NCBI GenBank assembly: GCA_030272585.1
Contig: BSYQ01000005.1
Span: 2,294,001-2,358,000, forward strand
Reading direction: 5' to 3'
Source: Bryopsis sp. KO-2023
Taxonomy: Eukaryota > Chlorophyta > Ulvophyceae > Bryopsidales > Bryopsidaceae
Length of the DNA stretch: 64,000 bases
Part shown: positions 1 through 9,691 of the stretch, piece after piece
How positions within the stretch are numbered: position 1 is the stretch's first letter
Layout of the letters: each line of letters begins with the position of its first letter
Translations under genes and position numbers: made by a program
Notes under the pieces: model-generated
Seen by the model: only the letters and a program-made list of their open reading frames with translations
Told to the model about the DNA's origin: nothing
Databases searched by the model: none

Positions 1-1180
1 ACCAGTTTGTTTTTCTGTTTGTCGAGGTTCGGGGGATACGATTATAGGAAAACTGACTCTGGGCGAGATGGACTTGAAAGTGGACTGTCAACGGGATCGT
101 TTGGAACATGGTCCTTCCAGGGCGGTTATACCCTGTTTTGCAGTGCAAAAGAAGCGAAGCGAGATGGAAGTGGCGGAGCCTGGGACTTCAAAAAAAAAAT
201 GGAGGTGAAACGAAAACTGGTGTTGGCGTAGGTGGGGAAGTCCTGCAAGCGGCTGAAACGTGTATTATACGACCAGGCGAACAAACATGGGTTCGAACCC
301 TTTATGGTGGAAAAGTGCCTGAAGGTGCTATCGGTATTGCTGGGGGTCGAAACAGCACGGCTGGTTCTCAAGGGATACTTGTGTCCCCCCTTGTCGTGGG
401 CAAGAAAGATGAGGGTTCTGTATTGTGCCTGGGTATCAAAAATAGGGGGGAGCGCGCCGTTCGGGTGCTCAAAGGAGCTCGCGTGGGTGAGATCTTTTAT
501 TTGCCTCTAAAAAACGAGGTTACCCCGACGCCGAAGACGATCAAACGGGAATGATGAAGGTACAGTTGACGGCCACAGTCGAACACAAGCCGTATCAGGC
601 GTCAGAACGTTTTGTGGGTTTTCCGTTAAACAAATCTTTGGTGTTGGGGGCAAAAGAGTCGAAAACGGTCGTGTTTCCTTATAAGTTAAGTGGTGCGTTT
701 TCGTCGATATACGATACAGTGGCTTCGCGTTTCGTTAAGTTGAGGGTTAAAGTGAGGCGCGATGGAGTAGTATGGGGATATTTTACCAACCATGGGAAAA
801 CGTCGCAGACGCTTACTGGGCGGATGTTGTCTTTTTTGGTGCAGGGTTCGTTAGGAAAAGTGGTCGATATTGATGGGGAGGAAATGGCAGCAAATGGAAA
901 AAAAAAGGCTGCAATGCAGCTACAGGAAGTGGGGGATATTGACGCAGTTAGAGAAGAGTTACGGGATATGATAGCTGCGGATTTTCCAGAGTGTACGCAA
1001 ATGTTAAGGCGACAGGTGACACCATCTATGACAAAACTAGCAATCGGTTTGGATGATATGGGAATTAGGGAGCGAACGAATTTCAGTTCCAAGGGTTATT
1101 ATCAGCCGATGTCACTTTGTGAAAAACATGACCTGGATTTGGAAATTCAAAAACAATTAGATGCGGGTGTGATACGTCGG
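1..1180 (+). pseudogene. Ty3/gypsy pol relic: protease end, dUTPase-like domain, RT N-terminus
   Basis: Three frames together give a decayed gypsy pol fragment. Bases 108-554 encode a dUTPase-like segment (RPGEQTWVRTLYGGKVPEGAIG, then a GVR-less core and IKNRGERAVRVLKGARVGEI). Bases 551-1180 encode a linker with FPLNKSLVLGAKESKTVVFPYKLSG. The same linker occurs in the intact element at 48-53 kb (FPLNRSVVVGSHATVK and PYRVSGTF). The last codons (EIQKQLDAGVIRR) look like the usual approach to gypsy RT motif 1. The reading frame is cut at 1181 by an A-family transposon, and no continuation is found downstream. The first ~100 bases are probably the end of a protease domain, but the frame is broken there. 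The domain order PR, dUTPase-like, RT is inferred by comparison with the complete copy. Confidence 0.7.
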
Positions 1181-1356
1181 CAGACATGGGCTGAGAGTCT
1201 CAGCCTGAGACCCCTGTGCACAGGACAGGACAGAACAGACAGTCTGTTTTGTGCACAGTCTGTGCAGATTCAGTGCAGTTTCTGTGAAGTTCCTGTGCAG
1301 TTCCTGTGCAGAGTCCGTGCAGTTCTGTGCTGTGCAGTGCAGTTTGTGCACCTGTG
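1181..1356 (+). mobile_element. A-family hAT-like element, left end only (A5)
   Basis: Starts with CAGACATGGGCTGAG, the A-family terminus, directly after the gypsy RT fragment. It continues as CTGTGCAG/CTGTGCAC-rich sequence and is cut at 1357 by the left terminus of a B element. The expected 8-bp duplication (1173-1180, TACGTCGG) does not recur next to any A right end in the window, so the right half is lost. A 14-base extra segment follows the terminus compared with copies A2 and A3. Confidence 0.75.
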
Positions 1357-2153
1357 CATACTATGGATCTGATCGATCTTCCAAAACTAAGGTAATATTA
1401 GGTCACAGCAGTAATCCGACATCATAACTGCGTCCTAGAACCGATTTTAGCAATGATCGGTTTTTTTTTTTTTTTTTTTTTTTCATTTTTGGCTGATCGG
1501 TGATCGTGATCGTGATCGGCCGATCAAATGTTGATCGGTGATCGTGATCGGCCGATCAACATTTGATCGTGATCGTGATCGGTATACCGATCACCGATCT
1601 GATCGGTTGTTCCGATCACGATCAAGCGCCGCGACCTGTCGGCACTTCATCGGCTGACCTTGATCGGACCTGCATCCGATCATGATCGGTATTGATCATT
1701 TGATCGATGAATTGATCGGTCTCGCGAAAATACCGACAAGTCACCACCCGCAAGTGTTTCTGAGGTGGAAGGATTCGAACCGGGTACCTAACGGATTAGA
1801 AGCAAACTCACTAACGCTTGGACCACTCGGAGCCACGGTTTGTAGGTCATCCGTGTCATTATATACGTGATCTGTCAGTCCGACAAACTGAGGTATATAA
1901 TGACACGGATGACCTAGTGACCGTGGCTCTGAGTGGTCCAAGCATTAATGTGTTCGTCTCCAGTCTGTTAGGTCCCAGGTTCGAATCCCTGCACCTCAGA
2001 AACACTTGCGGGTGGTGACTTGTCGGCATTTTCGCGAGACCGATCAATTGACCGATCATGATCCGATCTAATCGGCATCTCCGATCCCGATCCCGACCCC
2101 GATCGCTGCGATCTGTCGGCACTTGATCGGCTGACGTTGATCGGTCTGATCAA
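1357..2153 (+). mobile_element. B-family GATC-rich element, 5' part (B1)
   Basis: Begins CATACTATGGATCTGATCG, identical to the left end of the complete copy B2 at 7975. It shares the same ~120-base opening block with an oligo-T run near 1457. The rest is dense in GATC, GATCGTGATCGG and CGGCCGATC words, most of them self-complementary. The centre (1731-2028) is a hairpin carrying two tRNA-like modules. The right arm is interrupted at 2154 by E element E1. The flank left of the start is CACCTGTG; no matching right end is seen, so this copy is incomplete. Confidence 0.75.
1731..2028. repeat. Apex hairpin of B1 with two divergent tRNA-like modules
   Basis: A 298-base inverted repeat. Its arms start TGCCGACAAGTCACCACCCG (left copy ACCGAC) and meet around 1880 in a near-perfect stem-loop. 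Each arm holds a tRNA-like block with a Pol III A-box-like TGGCTCTGAGTGG and a B box GGTTCGAATCC. One is on the plus strand (about 1922-1999) and one on the minus strand (about 1838-1768). T-stem pairing is only 3 of 5 and the acceptor stem does not pair, so these are tRNA-derived relics and not functional tRNA genes. The same 298-base structure is at 11687-11984. Confidence 0.8.
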
Positions 2154-2592
2154 CAGACCTGGGCCCGACCGGACCGGCAGCGAAAAACCGGTTCGGTCCG
2201 GTCCAACCTGTCCATGGACCGGCTGACCTGTCCGGTCCTGTCCGGTCCAGCGAAAAAACGCCGGTCCTTGCAAGACCGGACAGGTTGTGACCGGTCATGT
2301 CCTGTCCGGTCCAGTCAACCTCGGAAATCTGCAAAAATCTGGACCGGATTTCTGACAGATTTTCCGGTTTTAGACAGGTCACACTAAGATTTCGCCTTTA
2401 TTAGACAGGCGATGTGACCTGTCTAAAACCGGAACGACCCTGTCTTGACAGGGTTGTTCTCCTGTTTTAGACCGGCTCCAGGTCGGTCTGGACAGGCGGC
2501 CCACCTGTCCAGACCGACCTGGCACCTGTCTAGAACAGGTCACACAATTAAGCACTTTTAACGTGCTAATTGTGTATCAATCGACTGAGAAC

Positions 2593-2980
2593 CAGTCATG
2601 GGCTGCACAGGACAGACCCCTGTCCTGTGCAGGTTCTGTGCACCCTGTGCTGTCCTGTCCTGTGCAGCGGAATTGCACAGGCCAGGACAGAACAGACTGT
2701 CTGTTCTGTGCACAGGGTCAGACCTGTGCTGCACAGGTGCACAGACCTGCACAGCACAGCACAGAACTGCACAGAATCTGCACAGAACTGCACAGAATCT
2801 GCACAGATTTTGCACAGAATCTGCACAGAACTGCACAGAAACTGCACAGATTTTGCACAGACCCTGTCTGTGCTGTGCTGTACAGGTCTGTGCACCTGTG
2901 CAGCACAGGTCTGACCCTGTGCACAGAACAGACAGTCTGTTCTGTCCTGTCCTGTGCACAGAGGTCTCAGCCCATGTCTG
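2593..2980 (+). mobile_element. A-family element A1, complete, 388 bp
   Basis: Termini CAGTCATGGGCTG and CAGCCCATGTCTG form an imperfect 13-bp inverted repeat. It is flanked by a perfect 8-bp duplication, CTGAGAAC, at 2585-2592 and 2981-2988. The interior is almost entirely CTGTGCAC, CTGTGCAG and CACAGAATCTG words. It can fold on itself along its full length and is open in nearly all six reading frames. Element plus duplication is 396 bp, a multiple of three. No transposase is encoded, so it must be mobilised in trans. Confidence 0.9.
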
Positions 2981-2999
2981 CTGAGAACTGATTCAATTG

Positions 3000-3425
3000 A
3001 TTAAAGAACGAAGTATTATTTATTATATATATTTTTAATGCATGAATGACGTGAGCCAAGCCCACCACCCACCGACTAGAAGGAGTCGGTCGACTCAAGG
3101 AGGATTCGAAGTTCGAACCCAGGTTAGCTAAGCCTGAGTCGAAGGCACTATCGCTAGTGGACCCCACCACAGGGACACTCAAAAGGGGGCCGTTACTTTT
3201 AAGTACCCGTTTAATTTTATTGCTAAAAATAGGTACTTAAAGGTAACGGCCCCCACTTGAGCGTCCCTATGGTGGGGTCCGCTACTTCGTAGTGCTTTCG
3301 ACTCGGGCTTAGCCAACCCGGGTTCGACTCCCTCTAGTCGGAGGTTGGTGAGCTTGGCTCACGTCAATCATACACTAAAAATATATATAATAAGTATTAC
3401 TTCGTTCTTTAATTAACAGTTCCTA
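3000..3425. repeat. Central palindrome of E1 with paired B-box modules (F1)
   Basis: A long inverted repeat centred near 3215. Its arms contain GTGAGCCAAG/CTTGGCTCAC, TAAAGAACGAAG/CTTCGTTCTTTA and AGGTACTT/AAGTACC. Each arm carries a B-box-like GGTTCGA(A/C)TCC sequence (right arm 3321-3331). The same unit is seen intact at about 6700-7090, and a copy at 7800-7974 plus 12302-12370 is split by B2. No acceptable tRNA fold can be drawn. Confidence 0.7.
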
Positions 3426-3506
3426 ACTAATTAACACACTAAAAAGTGTTTAATTGTGTGACATGTTCTAGACAGGCGCCAGGTCGGTCACACTAGGCGT
3501 CACACC

Positions 3507-3666
3507 TGTTGGGAAAATCACGGATGATTATGTCAGGGGCAGACACTAGATGGATAGACAGTGACTAGGTTTCGATTATAACTGGGGAACGTCCTCTCGA
3601 ACGAACTGTAACTGTTGTTTCTGTTGAGCGACTGAGTGCGAACATATCAAAGCAAGAATATACACA
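3507..3666. mobile_element. Solo LTR, 160 bp
   Basis: A 160-bp block beginning TGTTGGGAAAATC and ending GAATATACACA sits inside an E1 repeat. It is flanked by a 5-bp duplication ACACC at 3502-3506 and 3667-3671. The equivalent stretch in E2 (near 12470-12500) reads straight through as GTCACACTGGTCTAAAACAGG, which confirms the empty site. TG...CA ends and a 5-bp duplication are typical of LTR retrotransposons. No internal domain is present. Confidence 0.85.
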
Positions 3667-3986
3667 ACACCGGTCTAAAACAGGTCACACCAGTATGACC
3701 GGTACTAGACAGGCGACAACCTGTCTAGAAAGGTCAAATCCGGTCTAGGAAAGGTGGTCCTTTACTAGACCAGGTTTGACCTTTCTTAGACCGGATTTGG
3801 CCTGTCTAAGAAAGGTCAAATCCGGTCTAAGACAGGTTTTCCGGTCCGGTCCGGTCCTTTAAAACTTGCTGGCGCCCAGGTCTGGGTAGCAGTATTGATG
3901 TAGACTGATGTTACAGCCTATGATCAGTTGGGATCAAGGCTTCTAGGGTATTCTATAAGTTATTGAGGTTTGGACGTTCTTGTAAC

Positions 3987-4321
3987 CAGACATGGGCTGA
4001 GACCCCTGTGCACAGGACAGGACAGGACAGACTGTCTGTGCACAGGACAGGGTCGGACCTGTGCTGCACAGTCGCACAGACTGCACAGCACAGCACAGGC
4101 ACGGTCTGTGCAGTTTCTGTGCAGATTCTGTGCTGTTCTGTGCAGTCTGTGCGCCTGTGCGCACAGGTCCGACCCTGTTCCGTGCACGGACAGTCTGTGC
4201 TGTTCTGGCCTGTGCAATTCCGCTGCACAGGACAGACCTGCACAGGGTGCACAGAACCCGTACAGAACCCTGTCCTGTGCGACGCACAGGACAGGGGTCT
4301 GTCCTGTGCAGCCCATGACTG
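3987..4321 (+). mobile_element. A-family element A2, complete, 335 bp
   Basis: Starts CAGACATGGGCTGAGACC and ends CAGCCCATGACTG, so the two kinds of terminus are swapped relative to A1. A perfect 8-bp duplication CTTGTAAC lies at 3979-3986 and 4322-4329. The interior is CTGTGCAC-rich and open in nearly all six frames. It includes a GTCCGACCCTG/CAGGGTCGGAC inverted pair. It is not in phase (335 + 8 is not a multiple of three). Confidence 0.9.
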
Positions 4322-4365
4322 CTTGTAACCTTACTTTGGGATTAAACTCCCTCTTGTCTCGCTGC

Positions 4366-4830
4366 CAGAGATAGGACTTGGGCCAAATTTTTGGTCCGAC
4401 TCCGGTCCGGTCCGGTTACGGTCGGGTTACGGTCACCGTACTACGGCCGTAACTCCGTACCGTAACCGGAGTAATATGTTGTTTTTACGGTACGGAACAG
4501 GTACGGTATAACTACGGTAGGCCCTAAATCACCGTGAAGTAGCGTGGTTCAGTGCTAAAGCGTTAGGCTGCAGTCAGTAGGGTCGCGGGTTCGAATCCCC
4601 CTGGGTTCCTTTGGAATCGCGGGACCCTGCGGGGGTCACTTTCTACGGTTTACGGTTGTTACGGCCGTTACGGTCGTTACGGTCCGGTACGGAGCGGTAC
4701 GGAGTGGTACGGTGCTACGGTTACGGCCGTAAAAGTACGATTTTCTGACGAAAATTGTACTCCGGTTACGGTCCGGTTACGGTGGTTACGGTCCGGTTAC
4801 GGTGACCGTAACCGTAAAGTCCTATCTCTG
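4366..4830 (+). mobile_element. D-family element, TTACGGTCCGG-rich, complete, 465 bp
   Basis: Perfect 14-bp terminal inverted repeats CAGAGATAGGACTT/AAGTCCTATCTCTG. A perfect 8-bp duplication CTCGCTGC lies at 4358-4365 and 4831-4838. The body consists of arrays of TACGGT, GGTTACGG and CCGGTTACGG in both orientations. In the middle is a tRNA-like module. It follows the same architecture as A, B and E but has no sequence in common with them beyond CAG at the tip. Confidence 0.9.
4533..4608 (+). repeat. tRNA-like module inside D
   Basis: Has an A-box-like TAGCGTGGTTCAGTGC at 4540 and a perfect B box GGTTCGAATCC at 4588-4598. The T stem pairs 4 of 5, and a 7-base anticodon-loop-like CTGCAGT would read GCA. 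The acceptor and anticodon stems do not pair, so I call it a tRNA-derived Pol III promoter relic and not a tRNA gene. Confidence 0.55.
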
Positions 4831-5030
4831 CTCGCTGCCAAGTCGTCTATTATTCCTTTTAAGCCGTTCAAAACTTGCAGTTTACAGCCAACAACCCACA
4901 ATAGCGGTTTGCAGGCGGATTCACTACACCGCCCTATATCTGTGGCTCGAATCCTCTTGTGGGCCGGAAAAAAAAGCTCCAGTGGAAGCGAAGTACCGTT
5001 TTCGTGGCTTTCATGGGTGGTTAGAGAGCT

Positions 5031-5850
5031 ATTAACAGATGCCGACCTTAAAAAGCAAACAAAAGAGGCGAAAAAAGTAGCACGTAAACGACGGGGTGAA
5101 GGTCCAAGTGACAATGTGCTACGGGGACATTGATGAGGCTGTTTGAGAGTTTTTTTGTTGTTCAAGAGCCAATCAAGAAGTCCATCACGGGAAGATTGCT
5201 TCAAGACCAAGCGCTTGATATGCACAAGAGGTGGGACACGCTGAATTCAAAACCTCAAATCTAGCAAAAGCATAATAATGTTTGCTCGAGCACTTTGTCC
5301 GACGAGGTAGCACATGTTGACTCAAGTGCGTTGAACGATTGGAAATCACGGTTGGAGTCGATGTGTGTCGATTGCGAGCCCAAAAACATGATCAATGATG
5401 ATAAAACCGGCTTGTTCTACAAAGGACTCCCAAGACAATTGCTTGTCGTGAAAGGAACCGGAGCCCGTGGCGGGAAAGAGTCAAAAGAAAGGTGGAGTGT
5501 CCTCTTAGCATGCTCTATAATTGGCGAGAAGGTGATACCATTGGTGATTGAAAAATCCTAACGACCGCGCTGCTTTCGAAAAATTATTTACAAAAAGTTG
5601 CCCATCAAATAAATTTCAAACAAGAAAGCTTGGATGAAAAGTGTCATTTTTGTTACTTGGCTCAAAGCTTTGAATGAAAAAATGAGGGTTGAAGATTGTG
5701 GAAGAAATGATGAGGAGATGGAGCAAACAGGGACGAAATTGTCTTGGGAAGAGTTTGTTAATTGTGACGATGATCTTGTCGCTACAGGGTCGCCTAGTGC
5801 TGACTAGAAAAACGAAATTGTGAAAAGATCGAGTGATCACGAAAAAGAGG
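5031..5850 (+). pseudogene. Tigger/pogo-like transposase relic
   Basis: Three conserved blocks of a CENP-B/pogo-type transposase can be read in shifted frames. From 5163, QEPIKKSITGRLLQDQALDM resembles the second HTH region of the family (ISGPLLQEKAL type). From 5295, MINDDKTGLFYKGLP matches the N(M)DETGLFYK motif of DDE_1, with the first catalytic Asp region altered to DDK. From about 5636, WLKALNEKM is the WLrelNekM motif. The motifs after it are deleted and several stops and frameshifts intervene, so it is dead. Confidence 0.6.
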
Positions 5851-5859
5851 GTCAATCGC

Positions 5860-6147
5860 GCGGTGTTGAAAGCGATGTGGAGAAGATTAAAGCTAAAGAA
5901 AAACCAATCTCTCTTAATGTTGGACTTGGGTGTGCATTGAGGTAGCTCGAAATTCTTAGTTGTTGAGAGGCTAGTGGGAGGGTCCGACAGTGAAAATTAT
6001 ATTTTCATCGAAAAAATTCTCCCCACTATTCGATTGAATGGTCGAAGGTGGTGGGCTTAAGGACGGATGGTGCAAGCTTAATGACAGGAAAGCGCATAGG
6101 AGTGGCCACTTTGATTAAGCTCCGGTTGCCTATCTTATTGTAAAACA
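5860..6147 (+). pseudogene. hAT (ZBED-type) transposase relic, upstream part
   Basis: Around 6020-6147 the plus strand reads SIEWSKVVGLRTDGASLMTG, then KRIGVATLIK. This is the W-x-K-x-x-G-x-x-TDGA-x-x-MTG motif of domesticated-type hAT transposases (ZBED5/FAM200-like). The frame is interrupted upstream by stops. At 6148 the coding sequence is split by E2 and resumes at 12672. The two halves join as ...VKHC then LVHRKTLL..., the conserved THC(F/L)xHR motif. Known: this motif follows TDGA..MTG by about 25 residues in the family, as here. Confidence 0.7.
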
Positions 6148-6293
6148 TTGTCTGCTAGACCTGGGCTAGACCGGACCGGCAGCGAAAAGCCGGTCCGGTC
6201 CGGTCCAACCTGTCTATGGACCGGCGGACCTGTCCGGTCCTGTCCGGTCCAACAAAAAAACGCCGATCCTGTCAAAACCGGACAGGTCACCAC

Positions 6294-7522
6294 CAGACAT
6301 GGGCCGAGACCCCTGTGCACAGGACAGGACAGCACAGCCTGTCTGTTTTTTGCACAGGGTTCGACCTGTGCTGCACAGGCGCACAGACCTGCACAGCACA
6401 GCACAGTCATGGTCTGTGCGACATCTATGCAGCACAGGGCCATCCTGTCCTGTGCGCAGCACAGGACAGAACAGGTGCGCACAGGCGCTTGGGACCATAC
6501 GCCTGTGCAAAGTCTGTCTGGACTGTGCAGTACAGTACTTCATCTGTACTGCACAGTGCGCAGTCTGTGCTGCACAGACTACGAACTGACACCTAGTACG
6601 CCCACCTGTCCAGACCGACCTGGCGCCTGCCTAAAACAGGTGACTTAATTAAGCGCACATAAGCGTGCTAATCGAGTATCCAGTTGGGAAGATACCTAAT
6701 TAATTAAATAACTAAGTGATATTATTATATACATTTTTAATGCATGAATGACGTGAGCCAAGCTCAACAGCCACCGACTGTGGGAGGATTCGAACCCAGG
6801 TTGGCTAAGTCTGAGTCGAAGGCACTACGAGGTAGCAGACCCCACCATAGGGACGCTCAAGTGGTGCCCGTTACCCTTAAGTACCCGTTTAATATTATTG
6901 ATAAAAATAGGTACTTAAAGGTAACGGCCCCCACATGAGCGTCCCTATGGTGGGGTCTGCTACCTCGTAGTGCTCTCGACTCAGACTTAGCCAACCTGGA
7001 TTCGAATCCTCCCAGAGTCGACTGACTCCCCACAGTCGGTGGCTGGTGAGCTTGGCTCATGTCATTCATGCATTAAAAATGTATATAATAATATATATAA
7101 CAATATATATATGTGCTTAATTAAGGCGCCTGTTTTAGACATGCGCCAGGTCGGTCTGGACAGGCCCCCCACCTGTCCAGACCGACCTGGCGCCGTCTAA
7201 AACAGGCGTACTAGGTGTCAGTTCGTCGTCTGTGCAGCACAGTTCGTCGTCTGTGCTGCACAGTACGTCGTCTGTGCAGCACACAGTACACGTGGTCTGT
7301 GCAGCACAGATCAAGTACTGTACTGCACAGACTGGTCCCTGTGCTGCGCACAGTCTCACGTGGGCGCACAGGTTGTACAGGGGGTCGAAGTCCGTGGTTA
7401 CACAGTGAATGTACAGCACAGGACAGACGTGGGTCTGTCCTGTGGATTTTCGCTGCACAGGACAGACCTGCACAGGGTGCACAGAACACGGACAGAACCC
7501 TGTCCTGTTCAGCCCATGACTG
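6294..7522 (+). mobile_element. A-family element A3, split by palindrome F2
   Basis: Termini CAGACATGGGCCGAG and CAGCCCATGACTG. A perfect 8-bp duplication GTCACCAC lies at 6286-6293 and 7523-7530, within E2. The A sequence is interrupted from about 6581 to 7225 by an E-type palindromic segment that starts ACGAACTGACACCTAGTACG and ends with its reverse complement. Without that insert the element would be about 0.58 kb, somewhat longer than A1, A2 and A4. Confidence 0.85.
6581..7225. repeat. Palindromic segment F2 inside A3
   Basis: A ~645-base inverted repeat with ~22-bp matching ends (ACGAACTGACACCTAGTACG...) and a centre near 6900. Each arm contains ACCTGTCCAGACCGACCTGG, CTTAATTAAG, a GTGAGCCAAG block and a B-box-like GATTCGAA sequence. 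It is equivalent to the core of E1 (2480-3500). No target duplication could be identified at its edges. Confidence 0.65.
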
Positions 7523-8919
7523 GTCACCACCGTTCCGGTCCTGTCCGGTCAGCCTCGGAAATCTGCAGAAATCAGGACCGGCTTTCTGACAGATTTTCCG
7601 GTTTTAGACAGGTCACACCTCACATTTCGCCTTTATTAGACAGGGTTATTCTCCTGTTTTATACCAGCGCCAGGTCGGTCTGGTCATGTGGGCTGCCTGT
7701 CCAGACCGACCTGGCACCTGTCTAGAACAGGTCACACAATTAAGCACATATTACGTGCTAATTGTGTATCAATCGATGGAGAAGTGAGTTAATTAATTAA
7801 AGAACAAAGTAATATTGTTTTTTATATTTTTAGTGTATGATTGACGTGAGCCAAGCTCACCAACCACCGACTGGAGGCTGTCGGTCAACAGTAGGAATCG
7901 AACTCAGGTTGGACTTAGCCAACCCGAGTTCGAATCCCCCTTGAGTCGACCGACTCCCTCTAGTTGGTGGCTGGCATACTATGGATCTGATCGATCTTCC
8001 AAAACTAAGGTAATATTAGGTCACAGCAGTAATCCGACATCATAACTGCGTCCTAGAACCGATTTTAGCAATGATCGGTTTTTTTTTTTTTTTTTTTTTT
8101 CATTTTTGGCTGATCGGTGATCGTGATCGTGATCGGCCGATCAAATATTGATCGTGCTCTTGATCGTCCGATCACATGTTGATCGTGATCGTGATCGGTT
8201 CGCCGATCACCGATCTGATCGGTTGTTCCGATCACGATCCCGATCACGATCAAGCGCCACGACCTGTCGGCACTTCATCGGCTGACCTTGATCGGTGTGA
8301 TCGTGATCGGCCGATCGTGATCGGACCTGCATCCGATCATGATCGGTATTGATCATTTGATCGATGAATTGATCGGTCTCGCGAAAATGAAAGCTTTACT
8401 TGAGAATCAAGTAAAGCCTGTTACAGGGGTTCATGTAAAGCGAACAAGAGCCTGAAATAGCTGCGGTTACTCATGACTATTCAGAGTAACGATTTAAGCA
8501 GCAAGAAAAACAAGCATGGTAATTCTTGTTTTCCTTTTTGTTTTCGCCTGCTCGCCTTCGGCTTAGGTCGCTGGCGTTGTGGGTGATATTCACTCAAAAC
8601 AAAACAAGTTCTCTCTACCACCGACAGTTCAGTCTGTTCCGTGGTTTTCGTCTACAAGTTCCGCAAGCGTCCAAGACTGCTGCTACACGACCATCAACAA
8701 ATTGCTGCTGCGCTGCTGTCAACACCACCTCCTACACGGACCTCGGTGGGCTCCTCTTCATTCCAGTCAACAGCCAACCGCTATAACATCGTCCACTACC
8801 CCTGGCTAGAGTCTCCGCCATCCTTGGAGTCCGGTTCCGCCATCTACTACGTCCCGGCTACCCGTACCTACCTCTGTTCCTAAGTCCGATTCCTTGGCAA
8901 CCAGCCAGGTTTCAGGCAT

Positions 8920-9092
8920 TCAGTCCAGCGTTCCTAGCACTAAGTCCGGCATTACCGGCATCAAGTCCAGCGTTCCTGGCACCCATCCGGCATTACCGAA
9001 AAAAAGTCCAGCGTTTCTGGCACTAAGTCCGACATTACCGGCATCAAGTCCAGCGTTCCTGGCAATAAGTCCGGCATTACCGGCAATACTAT
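8920..9092 (+). repeat. Tandem repeat, ~42-base unit, about 4 copies
   Basis: Units read roughly AAGTCCAGCGTTCCTGGCAC followed by TAAGTCCGGCATTACCGGCA, repeated four times with substitutions. A plus-strand frame gives SPAFLALSPTLPAS-type repeats, but there is no support for it being translated. Confidence 0.7.
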
Positions 9093-9691
9093 TCCTGCTT
9101 CGCAACCCCCCAAGGGTTGCAGTCCTCACTTGAGGCAAAGTTCCTGTCCAAACAGGTTACCAAGTCCAGTCGACTTCCTGGAATTTTCTGACACAGATAG
9201 TGGTTCCCAGGAACCCTGCCACTCTTACAGAGGCTGGCTTTGCCTCAGTGGCTACAGTCTGGCAATTTGGGGCCTTCCAGCTCCTTAAGCTGAGTTCACA
9301 TATCGACTTCACAAATTCATAGTGTTGTCATTCACTAATTCCAGCTTGGATATCGAATTCCCTGAGGTCTTTGTGAGAGTTTTTCCCTGTGCACACTCAG
9401 GCCCAGTTGACCTTAGTTTCCAGCCAGTCCAGTTAACCTGGCAGAAGTCCAGCAACCTGGCAGTACACAGTTCGTTGACCTTCGTCGGGACGGCTGTAAG
9501 CACGTTGTTTCTGGCGACTCTTTCGGTCCCAACTCAACTTCCATTTCACCTCAGCCAAGTCAATCCAAGGCCATCTGTCGCAAGCTGCCAGTCCAGCTGC
9601 AATACTCTCCCGTTTTCGCCCACTGCTATCTCGGTCTCACGTGTTGATGTCCACGGGGTTTTGGTCAAGAATTTCCCCAACTCGCGCAAAT

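Larger units (their letters stand above)
2154..3884 (+). mobile_element. E-family ACCGGTCCGG-rich element (E1), inserted in B1
   Basis: Left end CAGACCTGGGCCCGACC at 2154 and right end GCCCAGGTCTG at 3884 are inverted copies of each other. The body is GGTCCGGTCC and GGTCTGGACAGG palindromes. It carries an A element (2593-2980), a long central palindrome (about 3000-3425) and a solo LTR (3507-3666). The left flank is CTGATCAA, inside B1, and the right flank is GGTAGCAG. These do not match, so either the two ends come from different copies or a deletion has removed the true right flank together with the rest of B1 and A5. Confidence 0.7.
3885..5030. other. Unrecognised host sequence carrying elements A2 and D
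   Basis: With A2 (3987-4321) and D (4366-4830) and one copy of each duplication removed, 3885-5030 becomes a short continuous stretch running into the Tigger relic. I see no coding signal in it. The phrase ACTTGCAGTTTACAGCC near 4872 and the E right terminus at 3884 are the only landmarks. Confidence 0.4.

Noticed and set aside
1760..1999. tRNA genes (B-box sequences at 1768-1838 and 1922-1999, also 3321, 4588, 6780, 7005, 11720, 11935)
   Set aside because: A and B boxes are present but acceptor stems do not pair and T stems are imperfect; all lie in palindromic transposons, so they were listed as tRNA-like modules only.
2593..2980. CRISPR-like array or satellite for the CTGTGCA repeats
   Set aside because: Words are irregularly spaced with no unique spacers, and discrete copies have terminal repeats and target duplications.
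2558..2991. Cys/His-rich proteins from A1, and similarly from A2, A3 and A4
   Set aside because: All six frames are open because the repeat word has no stop triplets; there is no start context, splice pattern or homology.
2154..3884. E1 as a clean single insertion
   Set aside because: The flanks CTGATCAA and GGTAGCAG do not match, so I report it only as two inverted ends with a probable later deletion or recombination.
7200..7530. Independent element made by the right half of A3
   Set aside because: Its right terminus and GTCACCAC duplication pair with 6286-6294, so it is the second half of one split copy.
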